64,000 bases of DNA from Verrucomicrobiaceae bacterium (GTDB lineage Bacteria > Verrucomicrobiota > Verrucomicrobiia > Verrucomicrobiales > Verrucomicrobiaceae). A program made the translations under genes and the position numbers. Shown piece by piece: positions 44,705-55,278 of the stretch (position 1 is the first letter of the stretch; each line of letters begins with the position of its first letter). The notes under the pieces were generated by a model, which saw nothing but the letters and a program-made list of their open reading frames with translations, made no database searches and was not told where the DNA came from. Location: assembly GCA_947466075.1 (NCBI GenBank), contig CANIBP010000028.1, positions 1 to 64,000 of the forward strand. The letters are read 5' to 3'.

Positions 44705-45574
44705 TCACTTCTTCCACAGCCAGCGCAGCGTGTCTGGCAGCATCGCACCACCGTGCTTGCCGTTGTGCGTGCCTTCGCCGAGGACGAACTGGTAGTCGTA
44801 ACCGGCGAACTTCAGCGCCGCGGCCATGTCCTGATTTGCCAGAGGCCAGTTGCCGAACTGGTTGTCGAGATCGTTCTTGCCGTCTTGCAGGAAGACCTTG
44901 AGCGGCTTCTTGTCCGTCTTGCGGATCAGCGCAGGATAGACATGACCGCCACGGATGTTGGTGAAGCTACCGATGTGGCTGATCACCTTGCGGAAGGCGT
45001 CAGGTCGCTCCCAAGCGACGGTAAAGGCACAGATGCCACCACTGCTGTTGCCGCAGATGCCACGACCTTCGGGATCGGCGGTCAGCTTGTAGCTCTTGGC
45101 GACTTCGGGCAGGATTTCTTCAATGAGGAAGCGGGCATGCAGATCGCCAAGGTCGTCGTATTCAAAACTGCGATTGCTACGCGGCTTCTCCTTTGGGTTC
45201 GTCGTGGGAAACACGCCCGGATTGATGAAGATAGCGATCGTCACCGGCATCTCGCCCTTGGCGATGAGATTGTCGAACACCGTCGGTACGCGGAAGCCAC
45301 CGTCGCCCTTCACAAAACCGCCACCGTCACAAAACACCATCACATTCGCTGGTTGTTCGGCTTTGTATTGGGCCGGAACATAGATCCACCAGTCACGCGT
45401 CGTGCCGGGATAGATCTTCGAGTTCGTCCACGCTGGCATCTGCGTCACCGCCCCGTGTGGCACATCTTCCTTCACCTGGGAATCCGGCCCAAGGACATAC
45501 TGATCATCCCGCGGAGCGGACTGGGCGAGACTGACGAGACACAACGAAACAGCGGCGACGGTAAGAAACTTCAT
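44705..45574 (-). CDS. Secreted esterase (D/Fes family, alpha/beta hydrolase)
   Basis: 289 residues with a signal peptide (1-19, ending AQSAP). The nucleophile is Ser in [13 protein letters not shown], the acid is Asp in [12 protein letters not shown], and His is in [11 protein letters not shown]. The pattern resembles feruloyl-type or enterochelin-type esterases, and the neighbouring SMP-30 and sulfatase genes would fit breakdown of plant or algal polymers; that is inference. Confidence 0.88.
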   Translation of the reverse strand: MKFLTVAAVSLCLVSLAQSAPRDDQYVLGPDSQVKEDVPHGAVTQMPAWTNSKIYPGTTRDWWIYVPAQYKAEQPANVMVFCDGGGFVKGDGGFRVPTVFDNLIAKGEMPVTIAIFINPGVFPTTNPKEKPRSNRSFEYDDLGDLHARFLIEEILPEVAKSYKLTADPEGRGICGNSSGGICAFTVAWERPDAFRKVISHIGSFTNIRGGHVYPALIRKTDKKPLKVFLQDGKNDLDNQFGNWPLANQDMAAALKFAGYDYQFVLGEGTHNGKHGGAMLPDTLRWLWKK

Positions 45575-45724
45575 GGGTCGAATCGGAACGAGTGGTGCGT
45601 TCTAGATCTTGCACTCATAAGGAGACACACAAAACCACCTTCATAAAAAACATCATGAAAGCTGCCCTAGAATTCAGAGTGCTACATGCCAAATTTTACG
45701 GCTGAAAAACCATACTAATAAAAT

Positions 45725-46669
45725 ATGACGACGCTGACTTTCGCTGAGTGGGTTGAACATTGGGGAGAGCCGCGTCTCACGGAGAACATTGTCAGCAGCC
45801 AGAAGTCTAACAAAAGACAATGGGAGAAAAGTAAAGACCACAGGTCGCTGCACTCTTTCCCAGCTTGGGAGCTTTGCCTTGGCCCATATTGGCAGGAATC
45901 ATTATCCGAATGGCACTCACGCTGGCAACGTTGCGGCGGTCGGCTTTGCGATGGCCGGATGATCGCCTCAAAATGGGACGGAATTTGGGAGAATCTTAGC
46001 AACACATTCCTCGATGGCTTAGGCCATCCATATCCACCTTATGCCCGTTCGAGCTGCGCATACTGGACTGCCATTGACCAGGACGAGGCAATTGTTACCG
46101 GAGCGATCTCCGAATCAGAGTTCAACAATTACATGGCGCAATTCCCCCACGAGCCGTTAAAAGACAAACATGGCAACCTGATTCCAATAGAACTTATTCA
46201 AGCCGCCTTAACAGAACTTGAAGAGAAGATTTACCAAGATGGTGGTCCTCGACCAGATGCCACTCGAACAGAACGAGTCGCGAATAAAAACAAACACCGT
46301 GAAGAATCGTTTGCCCTCGCTCAAGCTGAATACAAACAGCGGAACCTTGAGAGATCTCGTGAGAGGTCAGAACAAAATGCTGTATTTCGCCTTCTTGAGC
46401 AGGTCGAAGATTCACTACGCGAGGCTCCTTCCATCCATGATACACTCCAATGGGAATGGCTTCGCACCTCTGTTAGCACTCTAACAACCACGGCACACTT
46501 CGAGAATTATCCAAATTGGCGAGCACGAGCATGGGTTGCTTGCGCCGATCTTTATCGGCTCACACCTGATCCAGCAAACGAGCTTTTGTGTCTCGAACAC
46601 GCCCTCACGATCAATAACAAGCTTGCGATTAAACGTCGAATCAAGAAACTCCAAATCCAAGCTGAGTAA
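45725..46669 (+). CDS. Hypothetical protein, low GC
   Basis: 314 residues with no signal peptide. The N-terminal half has many Trp residues (WVEHWGEPRL, WHSRWQRCGGRLCDGRMIASKWD, GLGHPYPPYARSS). The centre is a charged helix (about 185-225, KHREESFALAQAEYKQRNLE). The C-terminal part reads like a helical repeat. No family recognised. The AT-richer coding and lack of operon partners suggest recent acquisition. Confidence 0.7.
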   Translation: MTTLTFAEWVEHWGEPRLTENIVSSQKSNKRQWEKSKDHRSLHSFPAWELCLGPYWQESLSEWHSRWQRCGGRLCDGRMIASKWDGIWENLSNTFLDGLGHPYPPYARSSCAYWTAIDQDEAIVTGAISESEFNNYMAQFPHEPLKDKHGNLIPIELIQAALTELEEKIYQDGGPRPDATRTERVANKNKHREESFALAQAEYKQRNLERSRERSEQNAVFRLLEQVEDSLREAPSIHDTLQWEWLRTSVSTLTTTAHFENYPNWRARAWVACADLYRLTPDPANELLCLEHALTINNKLAIKRRIKKLQIQAE

Positions 46670-46740
46670 GCGCGAGATTACTTCTCCCGGCCAGATCGTA
46701 GTGCTCGATCCTTGTTCAGCTTGTGTATTTAAGTTGCTGA

Positions 46741-48522
46741 CTACGACACCAGCGGTAACAGCTTCCCGAGCAGATCGCTGATCTTCACGCGTTCCTGCTC
46801 GTTGCTGTCGCGATGACGCAGCGTCACCGTATCGAGCAGTTCGGGGCCTTTTTCGCCAAGGGAGTCGAAGTCAATGGTGACGCCGAAGGGCGTGCCGACT
46901 TCGTCCTGGCGGGCGTAGCGGCGGCCGATGGAGGCGGTCTCATCATAGAAGCAGTTCAGGTGCTTCTTCAGCAGCGCATAGACCTCGCGGGCCTTGGCGA
47001 CGATCTCGGGCTTGTTCTTGAGCAGCGGGAAGACACCGACCTTGATCGGGGCGACACGCGGATGCAGGCGCAGGACGGTGATGACTTCCTTCTTGCCCTT
47101 TTCATCGACCTTTTCGGTCTCGCTGAAGGCCTTGGCGATGACGGCGAGCGCCATGCGGTCGAGTCCGGCGGAGGGTTCGATGACGTGCGGGACGTAGCTG
47201 CCTTTGAAGAGACGCTCGAACCACGCACGCACGGCGGCCTCGGGCATCGGCTCGCCCTTGGTCTTGGCGGCTTCGGCGGCGAGGCGTTTTTGGATGAGGG
47301 CCTCCTTCTGCTCGTCGGTGAGCTTGGCGGCGGCGGTTTTGAGTTCTTCGTCGAAGATTTCCTGCGACTTGGTGCTGGCGGTTTGATGCGCGGACAAATC
47401 GAAGTCGCCACGCGCGGCGATGCCTTCCAGCTCCTCGGTGCCGAAGGGGAACTCGCACAGGATGTCCACGCAGGCGCGGGCGTAGTGGGCGAGGTCGGCG
47501 GGCGTCTGCCAGTAGTATTCGAGCACGTCGCCAAGGCCGATGCCTTGGTAGAATTTCGTGCGCTGATCCACCCAGTAACGGTGCCACAGCTCCCAGCCCC
47601 AATTCGGCTGCGGTTCGCTCAAATCGGCACCTTCATGCCATGCTGCGACTTCGCCGCTGATGATCTCGACGGCTTCGTCGGGCTTGATGAAGAACTCGAG
47701 CTCCATCTGCTCGAACTCGCGGCTGCGGAAGGTGAAATTCTTCGGCGTGACCTCGTTGCGGAAGGCCTTGCCGATCTGGCCGATGCCAAACGGCACCTTC
47801 ACGCGGCTGGAGTCGAAGACGTTCTTGAACTGCGCAAAGATGGCCTGCGCCGTTTCCGGGCGCAGGTAGGTCACATCGTCCTCGGTCGCGGTGGGGCCGA
47901 GGTAGGTCTTGAGCATGAGATTGAAGGGACGCGCCTCGCCGAGCATGCCGCCGGTCTCCGGATGGAAATCGACGCTGCCATTCACGGCGTCGATCTTCTC
48001 TTCATTGAGCAATTCGATCTCCTCAGGCTTGCCGGCGGATTCACCCGCGTTCTGTGCGATGAGAGCGCGGATGCGTTTGCGGAAGCTCTCGATGTGCTCG
48101 CCGCTTTTCGTCAAAGCGGTGATCGTGCGATCCCAGCGCCAGCCGGTCGGTGATTGTGCGCCGCTGTATTTGAGCACGGTGCCGGACTGTGGATCGACGT
48201 GGTCAGCACGCACACGCTTGTTCGTCAGCGAGCACTCGCGCATGAGGTCGGCGAAGGTATCGACGTGGCCGCTGGCCTTCCAGATGGCGGGATTCATGAG
48301 GATGCTGGCATCGAGGCCGAGCACGTCCTCGCGTTCGCGGGTCATGGTGTTCCACCAGGCGGTGCGCAGGTTGCGCTTCAGCTCCGCGCCGAGCGGGCCG
48401 TAGTCCCACACGCCGCCGCAGCCGCCGTAGATCTCGCTGCTTTGATAGATGAAGCCGCGGCGCTTGCAGAGGGAGACGATTTTCTCCATTTGCGCTTGGG
48501 ATGCTTTGGGGTCGGAGGACAT
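46741..48522 (-). CDS. glyS: Glycyl-tRNA synthetase (dimeric type)
   Basis: 593 residues from ATG 48522. It has class II motifs: GFIYQSSEIYGGCGGVWDYGPLG, LRPETAQAIFAQFKNV, FGIGQIGKAFRNEVTPKNF (motif 2) and EPSAGLDRMALAVI (motif 3), followed by the anticodon-binding domain (LRLHPRVAPIKVGVFPL). This is the single-chain eukaryote/archaea-like form, not the alpha2beta2 form. A 446-residue frame on the other strand is its shadow. Confidence 0.95.
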   Translation of the reverse strand: MSSDPKASQAQMEKIVSLCKRRGFIYQSSEIYGGCGGVWDYGPLGAELKRNLRTAWWNTMTREREDVLGLDASILMNPAIWKASGHVDTFADLMRECSLTNKRVRADHVDPQSGTVLKYSGAQSPTGWRWDRTITALTKSGEHIESFRKRIRALIAQNAGESAGKPEEIELLNEEKIDAVNGSVDFHPETGGMLGEARPFNLMLKTYLGPTATEDDVTYLRPETAQAIFAQFKNVFDSSRVKVPFGIGQIGKAFRNEVTPKNFTFRSREFEQMELEFFIKPDEAVEIISGEVAAWHEGADLSEPQPNWGWELWHRYWVDQRTKFYQGIGLGDVLEYYWQTPADLAHYARACVDILCEFPFGTEELEGIAARGDFDLSAHQTASTKSQEIFDEELKTAAAKLTDEQKEALIQKRLAAEAAKTKGEPMPEAAVRAWFERLFKGSYVPHVIEPSAGLDRMALAVIAKAFSETEKVDEKGKKEVITVLRLHPRVAPIKVGVFPLLKNKPEIVAKAREVYALLKKHLNCFYDETASIGRRYARQDEVGTPFGVTIDFDSLGEKGPELLDTVTLRHRDSNEQERVKISDLLGKLLPLVS

Positions 48523-48621
48523 GGCTGGTGGATGTAGTGTGTGGGTTGGCCGCATGACTGGATTGCCACCGGCGAGAAGGGGCGCGAAAGGAGCACCAGC
48601 ACGCCCACGGTGCAACGCATT

Positions 48622-49515
48622 TCAAGCCCACAACTTCCCGTCGCGCAGCCACTCCTTCACCAAGGCGCGAAACGCCGCCACGGCGGGGTCTTCGCCTTCC
48701 TTGGCCCACACCATCACCAGCGGGATGGTCTGCTGCGGTTTCAGGGGAATGAGGGCGATGTTTTTGCTCATCGTGCTCTCCGGCACTACGCCGATGCCTG
48801 CACCCGCCTCGACGTATTGCAAAATGGTGCCGATGAGGCTCGGTGTGTGCGCCACGCGTGGTGCGAAACCACCTTCCGCGCAGGCTACATGGATGGCATC
48901 ATGCGAACCCGCACCCTCCCGCCGCGCCAGAATGACCAGCGACTCTCCGGCGAGCTTTTTCCACGGCAACGAGGTCATCTTTGCCCACGCGTGATCCTTC
49001 GGCACAGCAGCGCAGAATTTCTCTTCACGCAGCAGCAGCGTCTGCAAGCCCAGCGCTTCATGCGCGAGGACAGGACGAGTCAAACCGACCGACAAGCGGC
49101 CCTTAGAGACCATTTCCCACACACGTTCCGGCGTGCGTTCTTCAAGGATCACCGTCACACGTGGAAAGCGCTTTTGATATTCCTTCAATAACCGTGACAG
49201 AAACATCCGCGTCGGTGGCCCGATGTAGCCGAGCCGCAACTCGCCCTCCTCGCCACTCGCGGTGCGTTTCACTCGCCGTAGCGATTCTTCGAGCCGTTCC
49301 AGAATCAATCCCGTCTCATGCAGCAGCACCGCGCCTGCGGGTGTCAGCCGTGGAGATCGGCGCTCACGTTCGATCAATTGCGTACCCAGTTCGCGTTCCA
49401 TTTCCTGCACTGCACGGCTTAAGGCAGGCTGCGCGATGCGCAGACGCCGAGCAGCCCGCGAGAAGCTCAGTTCCTCGGCTACGGCTTGAAAATATCGCAG
49501 ATGACGCAGTTCCAT
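48622..49515 (-). CDS. LysR-family transcriptional regulator
   Basis: 297 residues from ATG 49515. The N-terminal winged helix-turn-helix (MELRHLRYFQAVAEELSFSR, then AARRLRIAQPALSRAVQEME) is followed by a periplasmic-binding-protein-like sensor domain. It resembles the BenM/CatM branch. It is divergent from the antiporter gene across 89 bp, the usual layout for a LysR regulator and its target; the inducer is unknown. Confidence 0.92.
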   Translation of the reverse strand: MELRHLRYFQAVAEELSFSRAARRLRIAQPALSRAVQEMERELGTQLIERERRSPRLTPAGAVLLHETGLILERLEESLRRVKRTASGEEGELRLGYIGPPTRMFLSRLLKEYQKRFPRVTVILEERTPERVWEMVSKGRLSVGLTRPVLAHEALGLQTLLLREEKFCAAVPKDHAWAKMTSLPWKKLAGESLVILARREGAGSHDAIHVACAEGGFAPRVAHTPSLIGTILQYVEAGAGIGVVPESTMSKNIALIPLKPQQTIPLVMVWAKEGEDPAVAAFRALVKEWLRDGKLWA

Positions 49516-49604
49516 GATCAGCAACCCTTATACCGAAGCGGCATCGAAGTCATAGCGAAAGTCTATTTCTGTTACCGACCATCTTAGCGCAGTATCGCGA
49601 CCAC

Positions 49605-50879
49605 ATGAACCCCGCCAAGATCGAAGACACACTCAAACTCGTCCTCGTCGGATGGATCGTCATCATCGCCGCCGCGTGGCTGATGGGCCGTCTCTGCCGC
49701 CGCATTGGGCAACCTCCCGCTGTGGGCGAAATTGCGGCAGGCCTGCTCCTTGGTCCCTCCTTCATCGGCCTGTTCGCACCCGAATTTGTTGCCTATATTT
49801 TTCCTGACGAAATCAAAGGCCCGCTCGCCCTGCTCGCCAAAATCGGCCTATTGCTGATGCTGTTTCAAGTCGGCATGGAGTTCGACTTCTCGCATCTGCG
49901 GCAAAAATCGCGGGTGGTCATTGCCTCGTCGCTCATGGGTATCCTCGCACCGCTCGCGGGCGGTCTGGCTATCGCACCATGGCTGCACCGCACCTTTGCA
50001 CCGGAACTGCCCATGTTCGGCTTTCAACTCTTCGTCTGCATCGCTCTTGCCATTTCTGCGCTCCCAATCATGGGCCGCATTCTGCTCGAGATGAAGTTGG
50101 AGCGCACCGCGCTCGGGGCCACGGCCATCAGCGCCGCCGCCATTGATGATGCGATCGGTTGGATCTTCCTCGGTGTAGCCACCGCGATTATCAAACAAGG
50201 AGACAACTTCTCCTGGCTGCCATTTCTCGGCCAAACAGTCCTCATCGTACTCTATTTCGTCGTGTTGATGAAAGTGGTTGGTCCGCTCATCATCAAAGCT
50301 TGGCGCAAACAGTGCGCCGTGCATCAAACCGAGACCTTCACCCCCGGCTTCCTCGCGTTGCTCTTTTGCACGCTCTTCATCTCCGCGCTCATCACCAGCA
50401 AGCTCGGCATCTTTGCCATCTTCGGTGCTTTCGCACTCGGTGTGGCGCTGCATACCGAACCCGCGCTCGTCAAAGCCTGGCGCGAGCGCTTTGCCGATTT
50501 CGTCATCGTTGCCTTGGTGCCCATTTTCTTCACCAACACCGGCCTCAATACCAAGATCGGTTCCTTCGATAACGCCACCGCGTGGTTCGCCTGCGCGCTC
50601 GTATCTGCGGTCGCCATCCTCGGCAAACTCGGCGGCTGCACGCTCGGTGCGCGCTGGGCCGGCTCTAGCTGGCGCGAAGGTTTGTCCATCGGCGCCCTCA
50701 TGAACACTCGTGCGCTCATGGGCCTCATCGCCATCAACGTCGGCAAAGACCTCGGCCTGCTGAATGACAAGCTCTTTACCATGTTCATCATCATGTGCCT
50801 CCTCACCACCGCCACCACCGGCCCCATGCTCCGAGCATGGCTGCCCGATGACTTGAAGAAACTGGTGCCGAAGGAATAA
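49605..50879 (+). CDS. Cation:proton antiporter (CPA2 family)
   Basis: 424 residues with about 12 membrane helices. GQPPAVGEIAAGLLLGPS is the family's start, and the Asp pair in AAAIDDAIGWIFLG is the conserved ion-binding site of CPA2 exchangers. GIFAIFGAFALGVAL and NTRALMGLIAINVG also fit. There is no C-terminal KTN domain. It probably exchanges Na+ or K+ for protons at the inner membrane and may be regulated by the divergent LysR protein. Confidence 0.9.
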   Translation: MNPAKIEDTLKLVLVGWIVIIAAAWLMGRLCRRIGQPPAVGEIAAGLLLGPSFIGLFAPEFVAYIFPDEIKGPLALLAKIGLLLMLFQVGMEFDFSHLRQKSRVVIASSLMGILAPLAGGLAIAPWLHRTFAPELPMFGFQLFVCIALAISALPIMGRILLEMKLERTALGATAISAAAIDDAIGWIFLGVATAIIKQGDNFSWLPFLGQTVLIVLYFVVLMKVVGPLIIKAWRKQCAVHQTETFTPGFLALLFCTLFISALITSKLGIFAIFGAFALGVALHTEPALVKAWRERFADFVIVALVPIFFTNTGLNTKIGSFDNATAWFACALVSAVAILGKLGGCTLGARWAGSSWREGLSIGALMNTRALMGLIAINVGKDLGLLNDKLFTMFIIMCLLTTATTGPMLRAWLPDDLKKLVPKE

Positions 50880-50933
50880 CGAAATCCGAATGACGAACGG
50901 CGAATGGCGGGCCATGGATCATGCCCCATTCGC

Positions 50934-53471
50934 ATGTCCGCTCCGCTTCCGATCTTTGAACTCCGCCAGACCTTCACCGCCGCTCTGCTCGATCCGGCGC
51001 TGCCGAATCTGCTGATCAAAGCGCCCACCGGTTCCGGCAAATCGACGCAGATTCCGCAGTTCGTGCTCGATTCGGGCTTCCTGGCTGAAGGGAAGCGCTG
51101 CATCGTGCTGCAACCACGCCGCATCGCTGCGCGAATGTTGGCGCAACGCGTCGCGCGTGAGCGCAATGCACGTCTCGGTGGCGAGGTGGGTTATCAGGTG
51201 CGTTTTGACAACGTCACCAGTCGTGAGACACGACTCAGCTATGTCACAGAAGGCGTCATGCTGCGCCAGATGCTCGAAGATCCGCTGCTGGAGCGCGTGG
51301 GCTGCATCTGCATCGACGAATTCCATGAGCGGCATCTCGATGGCGATCTCGTGCTCGCCTTCGCGCGGCAGCTTCAGCGCACGCGACGACCCGATTTGAA
51401 GATCATCGTCATGTCCGCCACGCTCGTGCCCGGCCCGCTCGTCGAGTTCATGCAGCCATCGAAGCTGCTCGAATCCGAAGGTCGCACCTTCCCAGTCGAG
51501 GTGCGCTATCAGGCCGCGCTTCAGCTCAAAACAGGCTACCCAGAGCCGATCTGGGACCAAGCAGCACGCGCTTGCGAAGAGTTGGCCAACTCACCCGGCT
51601 TCAGCGGCGACATGCTCGTCTTCATGCCCGGTGGGCACGAAATTCGCAAAACCATCGCTGCCATCCAGGGCCGCAGCTTTGCGCGTGGCCGCCGTGTGGT
51701 GCCTTTGCATGGCGAATTGACGCCACAAGACCAGGACGTCGCCGTCACGCCCGGCGAGCAACCCAAGATCATCGTCAGCACCAACGTCGCTGAAACCTCG
51801 CTCACCATTGAAGGCGTGCGCGCTGTGGTCGATGGCGGCACAGCTCGCACCGCGAACTACGACGCGCGCCGCGGCATCAACACACTCACCGTGCAGAAAA
51901 TCAGCCGCGCTTCCGCTGAGCAGCGTGCCGGTCGTGCAGGACGACTCGGTCCCGGCATCGCCGTGCGCTTGTGGACGCAGCGTGAGCACCTGCTACGACC
52001 TGAAAGCGAGCTGCCGGAAGTGCAGCGTCTTGATTTGAGCGAAGCGCTGCTCGCATTGCGTGTGCTGTCGCGTGAGCCCTTCGATTGGTTTGAAGCGCCG
52101 ACACCGGCATCGATGTCGCGCGCGGAGAATTTGCTGCATGATCTTGGCGCCATCGATTTGAGCGGCCAAATCACCGGCATGGGCCGCCAGATGAGCAAGT
52201 TCCCGCTGCATCCACGTTTTGCACGCATGATGCTCGCCGCAGCCGAGTTGGGTTGTTTGCGTGAGGCTTCGTTATGCGCCGCAGCAGCCCAAGGGCGCGA
52301 TATTTTGCTCGTGGGCAAAAACAACGCCTCACACAAGAACGAGGACTTTTGGGAGCCGGGTGACTTGAGTGAGTTTCAGGCGCTGCTGCGTGCTTTTGCA
52401 CGTGCGGAGGCCATGAACTTCGAGCCGGATGCCTGCGCGCGTTATGGCATTCATGCCATGGCATCGCGTGAAGCAGCGCGTAGTGCGGATCAGTTCATCC
52501 AATTGGCAAAACGCGTGGGATTGAGCATCAACGATGAAGTCGCTGCGCCTCAAGCGCTCGCCAAAACCTTGCTCGCCGCGTTCAGTGATCATCTGGGCGT
52601 CGAAACAAGCCCTGGCAGCCGCATTTACCGGCTCGCAGGCGGTTACACGGGGCATCTCGACAAAGACGCGCACATCAAAGCCCCGCGCTTGCTCGTCGCC
52701 TCAGAGATCGTCGAGGTGCAGGGCAAAGCGCTGACGGTGAAGCTCAACAACGTCACGCTCATCGAGGAAGAATGGCTGCGGGAGATGTTTCCCAGCGATC
52801 TCACCACCGGAAAGCGCGCGCATTACGACAGCGTGAACCGCCGCGTGATGAACATGGAAGAGACGCGCTTCCGCAGTCTCGTGCTCAGCAGCAAGGAACG
52901 TGGTGATCCCGATGAAACCCAAGCCGCCAGCCTTCTTGCCGCTGAAGTCATCGCTGGCCGTTTGGAATTGCCGCTGTGGAACGAAAAAGTGGAGCAGTGG
53001 ATCACGCGTGTGAATTGCCTCTCCAAATGGATGCCCGATCTCGAAATCCCGCCCATCGGCGAAGAAGACCGTCACATCCTCATTGAGCAGCTCTGCCACG
53101 GCTGCACGACGTATCGCGCCTTGAAGGACCGTGAGGTTTTCCCCGCACTGCATCAATGGCTGAGCCACGCCCAGCGCGAGATGCTCGAAAAATTCGCCCC
53201 CGAGCGCTACGCCCTGCGCAACGGCAAGACCGCCCGCATCGTCTATGACGAAAAGCAGCCGCCAAGTGTCAGTGCCGTGCTCCAGCACATGTATGACATC
53301 AACGAGAACCCCAAAGTCGCCGCCGGCCGCATCAGCGTGACGGTGCATCTGCTTTCACCGGCACAACGGCCCATTCAGACGACGGGAGACATCGGACGGT
53401 TTTGGAGGGAAGGCTATCCGGCAGTGAAGGCGCAGCTTCGGGGTAGGTATCCGAAGCATGAGTGGCGGTGA
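50934..53471 (+). CDS. hrpB: DEAH-type ATP-dependent helicase HrpB
   Basis: 845 residues from ATG 50934. RecA1 carries Walker A APTGSGKSTQIPQF, QPRRIAARMLAQRV, CIDEFHERHLDGD (DEFH, as usual for HrpA/HrpB) and SATL. RecA2 has STNVAETSLTIEGV and QRAGRAGRLGPG. HA2 and OB-like regions follow, and the C-terminus (VTVHLLSPAQRPIQTTGDIG...YPKHEW) is the HrpB-type end. It is a nucleic-acid helicase of uncertain role in bacteria. Confidence 0.92.
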   Translation: MSAPLPIFELRQTFTAALLDPALPNLLIKAPTGSGKSTQIPQFVLDSGFLAEGKRCIVLQPRRIAARMLAQRVARERNARLGGEVGYQVRFDNVTSRETRLSYVTEGVMLRQMLEDPLLERVGCICIDEFHERHLDGDLVLAFARQLQRTRRPDLKIIVMSATLVPGPLVEFMQPSKLLESEGRTFPVEVRYQAALQLKTGYPEPIWDQAARACEELANSPGFSGDMLVFMPGGHEIRKTIAAIQGRSFARGRRVVPLHGELTPQDQDVAVTPGEQPKIIVSTNVAETSLTIEGVRAVVDGGTARTANYDARRGINTLTVQKISRASAEQRAGRAGRLGPGIAVRLWTQREHLLRPESELPEVQRLDLSEALLALRVLSREPFDWFEAPTPASMSRAENLLHDLGAIDLSGQITGMGRQMSKFPLHPRFARMMLAAAELGCLREASLCAAAAQGRDILLVGKNNASHKNEDFWEPGDLSEFQALLRAFARAEAMNFEPDACARYGIHAMASREAARSADQFIQLAKRVGLSINDEVAAPQALAKTLLAAFSDHLGVETSPGSRIYRLAGGYTGHLDKDAHIKAPRLLVASEIVEVQGKALTVKLNNVTLIEEEWLREMFPSDLTTGKRAHYDSVNRRVMNMEETRFRSLVLSSKERGDPDETQAASLLAAEVIAGRLELPLWNEKVEQWITRVNCLSKWMPDLEIPPIGEEDRHILIEQLCHGCTTYRALKDREVFPALHQWLSHAQREMLEKFAPERYALRNGKTARIVYDEKQPPSVSAVLQHMYDINENPKVAAGRISVTVHLLSPAQRPIQTTGDIGRFWREGYPAVKAQLRGRYPKHEWR

Positions 53472-53502
53472 ATGTCTTGAGCGGCGATGGTTGCGCCCCA
53501 TG

Positions 53503-55194
53503 TCAGCGCTGCGTGCGCTTGATGGCTTTCTTGAGCCAGTCAAATTCTTCCTTCCATGGCGCAGCATTGCGCATTTCGGCAACGGTCATGGGCAAACGGG
53601 CGCTCCAGTTGCTATCGGCGGCGATGCCGGGAACGTTAAAGCGGTCTTCGAGGCCAAAGAGATCGGTGAGCATGAAGGCGGCGTAGCGGGCGTTGCTGGT
53701 GAGCAAGGCCTCGACCAACGCGCGGCGAATGTGCGTGTCGTATTCAGGCCATTCGTTGTCGGAGAAGCGCAGGCCGGAGAAGTCGGCCAAGGCACGGAGT
53801 TCTTTGGTGGCGAGAGCGCGGTCGGCTTCCTCGGGACTGCGCGAATCGCGACGGCGATGCTCCCAATGCGTCTTCATCGGCTCGTGATCGTGCGTGGCGT
53901 AGGTGGTGAAGGCGCAGTTGTCATACGCGTTGCCCATGACGACGCGGCCATTCTCATCGTCTTCCCAATGGCTGACTTTGAAGCCGGGAATGTCGAGGCT
54001 GAGCAGATGCGGACGCACGTAATCAGGCACGGTGCCGAGGTCCTCGGCAACGACTTCGGTTTTGCCATCAGCGGCATCGAGGATGATGCGCAGGTATTTG
54101 TCGCCATTCGCGCAGTTGGCGGCCTTGTGCTCGGGCGTGTCGTCGTCGTTCTCGATGAAATGCGGCAGGCGACCACCGGTGAGCGCTTTGGCCTCGTCAT
54201 CGCTGAGATAGCAGAACTCAGCATTGCGTGATGGCCGCCACGGGAAGCTGTAGATGCGGTAGAAGCCGAGGACGTGGTCGATGCGGAAGATGTCGAAGAT
54301 CTCGGTGAGCTTCTGCGTGCGCTGCCGCCACCACTGATAGCCACCCTGCTCCATGACATCCCAACGATAATGCGGGATCCCCCAGTTCTGCCCCCAGCGC
54401 TGCACAAAGTAGTCGTCCTTGAAGTAGGTCTCCGGCGGAGCGCCGCCGCACCATTCGAGAACAAACTGCTCGGGCTGGAAAAACACATCTGCGCTGCACC
54501 AGGAGATGCCGAAGGGGATGTCACCCATGAGCTTGATCCCCTTCCCGTTCGCGTAGGCACGCAGTTCGCTCCACTGGCTGAAGCAGAGCCATTGCACATA
54601 GGCATGAAACAAGATGCGATGGTCGATCTCATCGCCTTGCGCATCACGCCACGCACGCGCTTTGGCTGCGGTGTTGAGCTCATCACGCCAGGTCGTCCAA
54701 TCTTCATGTCCGTGCTCATCCATGAGGACTTTGAAGAGACAGAAGTCATCCAACCAACCGGCTTCCTTTTCACAGAAGGTTTCAAACGCTGCCAGGCGCT
54801 GCGGGTGGGACTCAATCTGGCTGAAGGCACGGCGCAACAGCGTGTTTTTCAAACGGCGCACTTTGGGGTAATTCACCGAGCCATGGCGCAGCAGGTCGGC
54901 ACGCAGGATGCCGGTGATGGTGCGGCAGAATTTGTCATCGAGTTCGGGAATGGCGGCAGGCGTCAGCTCGAGTGTGAGGTAATCGAGCGCGACGGAGCTG
55001 ATGGCATTGTAGGGGCTGCTGTCGCTGCCGGTGGCGTTGATGGGCAGGAATTGCACGAAACCGATGCCAGTGTCAGCGGCCCAGTCGATGAGCTGACGCA
55101 CGCCACCGATGTCGCCGATGCCGAGGTCATCGGGGGTGCGAAGGGCGAAGACGGGGATGAGGATGCCAGCGCGGCGTGGCTGAATGGTGGGCAT
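53503..55194 (-). CDS. malQ: 4-alpha-glucanotransferase (amylomaltase)
   Basis: 563 residues, GH77. It transfers alpha-1,4-glucan segments in glycogen/maltodextrin metabolism. Catalytic features visible are DIFRIDHVLGF (nucleophile Asp), VAEDLGTVPDYV (acid/base Glu) and TYATHDHEPMKTHWEHR (transition-state Asp). The N-terminus FALRTPDDLGIGDIGGVRQL is typical. No other glycogen gene lies near it. Confidence 0.95.
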   Translation of the reverse strand: MPTIQPRRAGILIPVFALRTPDDLGIGDIGGVRQLIDWAADTGIGFVQFLPINATGSDSSPYNAISSVALDYLTLELTPAAIPELDDKFCRTITGILRADLLRHGSVNYPKVRRLKNTLLRRAFSQIESHPQRLAAFETFCEKEAGWLDDFCLFKVLMDEHGHEDWTTWRDELNTAAKARAWRDAQGDEIDHRILFHAYVQWLCFSQWSELRAYANGKGIKLMGDIPFGISWCSADVFFQPEQFVLEWCGGAPPETYFKDDYFVQRWGQNWGIPHYRWDVMEQGGYQWWRQRTQKLTEIFDIFRIDHVLGFYRIYSFPWRPSRNAEFCYLSDDEAKALTGGRLPHFIENDDDTPEHKAANCANGDKYLRIILDAADGKTEVVAEDLGTVPDYVRPHLLSLDIPGFKVSHWEDDENGRVVMGNAYDNCAFTTYATHDHEPMKTHWEHRRRDSRSPEEADRALATKELRALADFSGLRFSDNEWPEYDTHIRRALVEALLTSNARYAAFMLTDLFGLEDRFNVPGIAADSNWSARLPMTVAEMRNAAPWKEEFDWLKKAIKRTQR

Positions 55195-55278
55195 GGTGAG
55201 AGGTGTCTAAGCCAGAATGACGAATGTTTGGTGGTTGTCTGGTGCGATTTGGGTAACTTGGCAAGCGTATAGAGCACG

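Noticed and set aside
46813-48153. 446-residue open frame on the plus strand
   Set aside because: It is antisense to glyS in a GC-rich region where such frames arise by codon bias.
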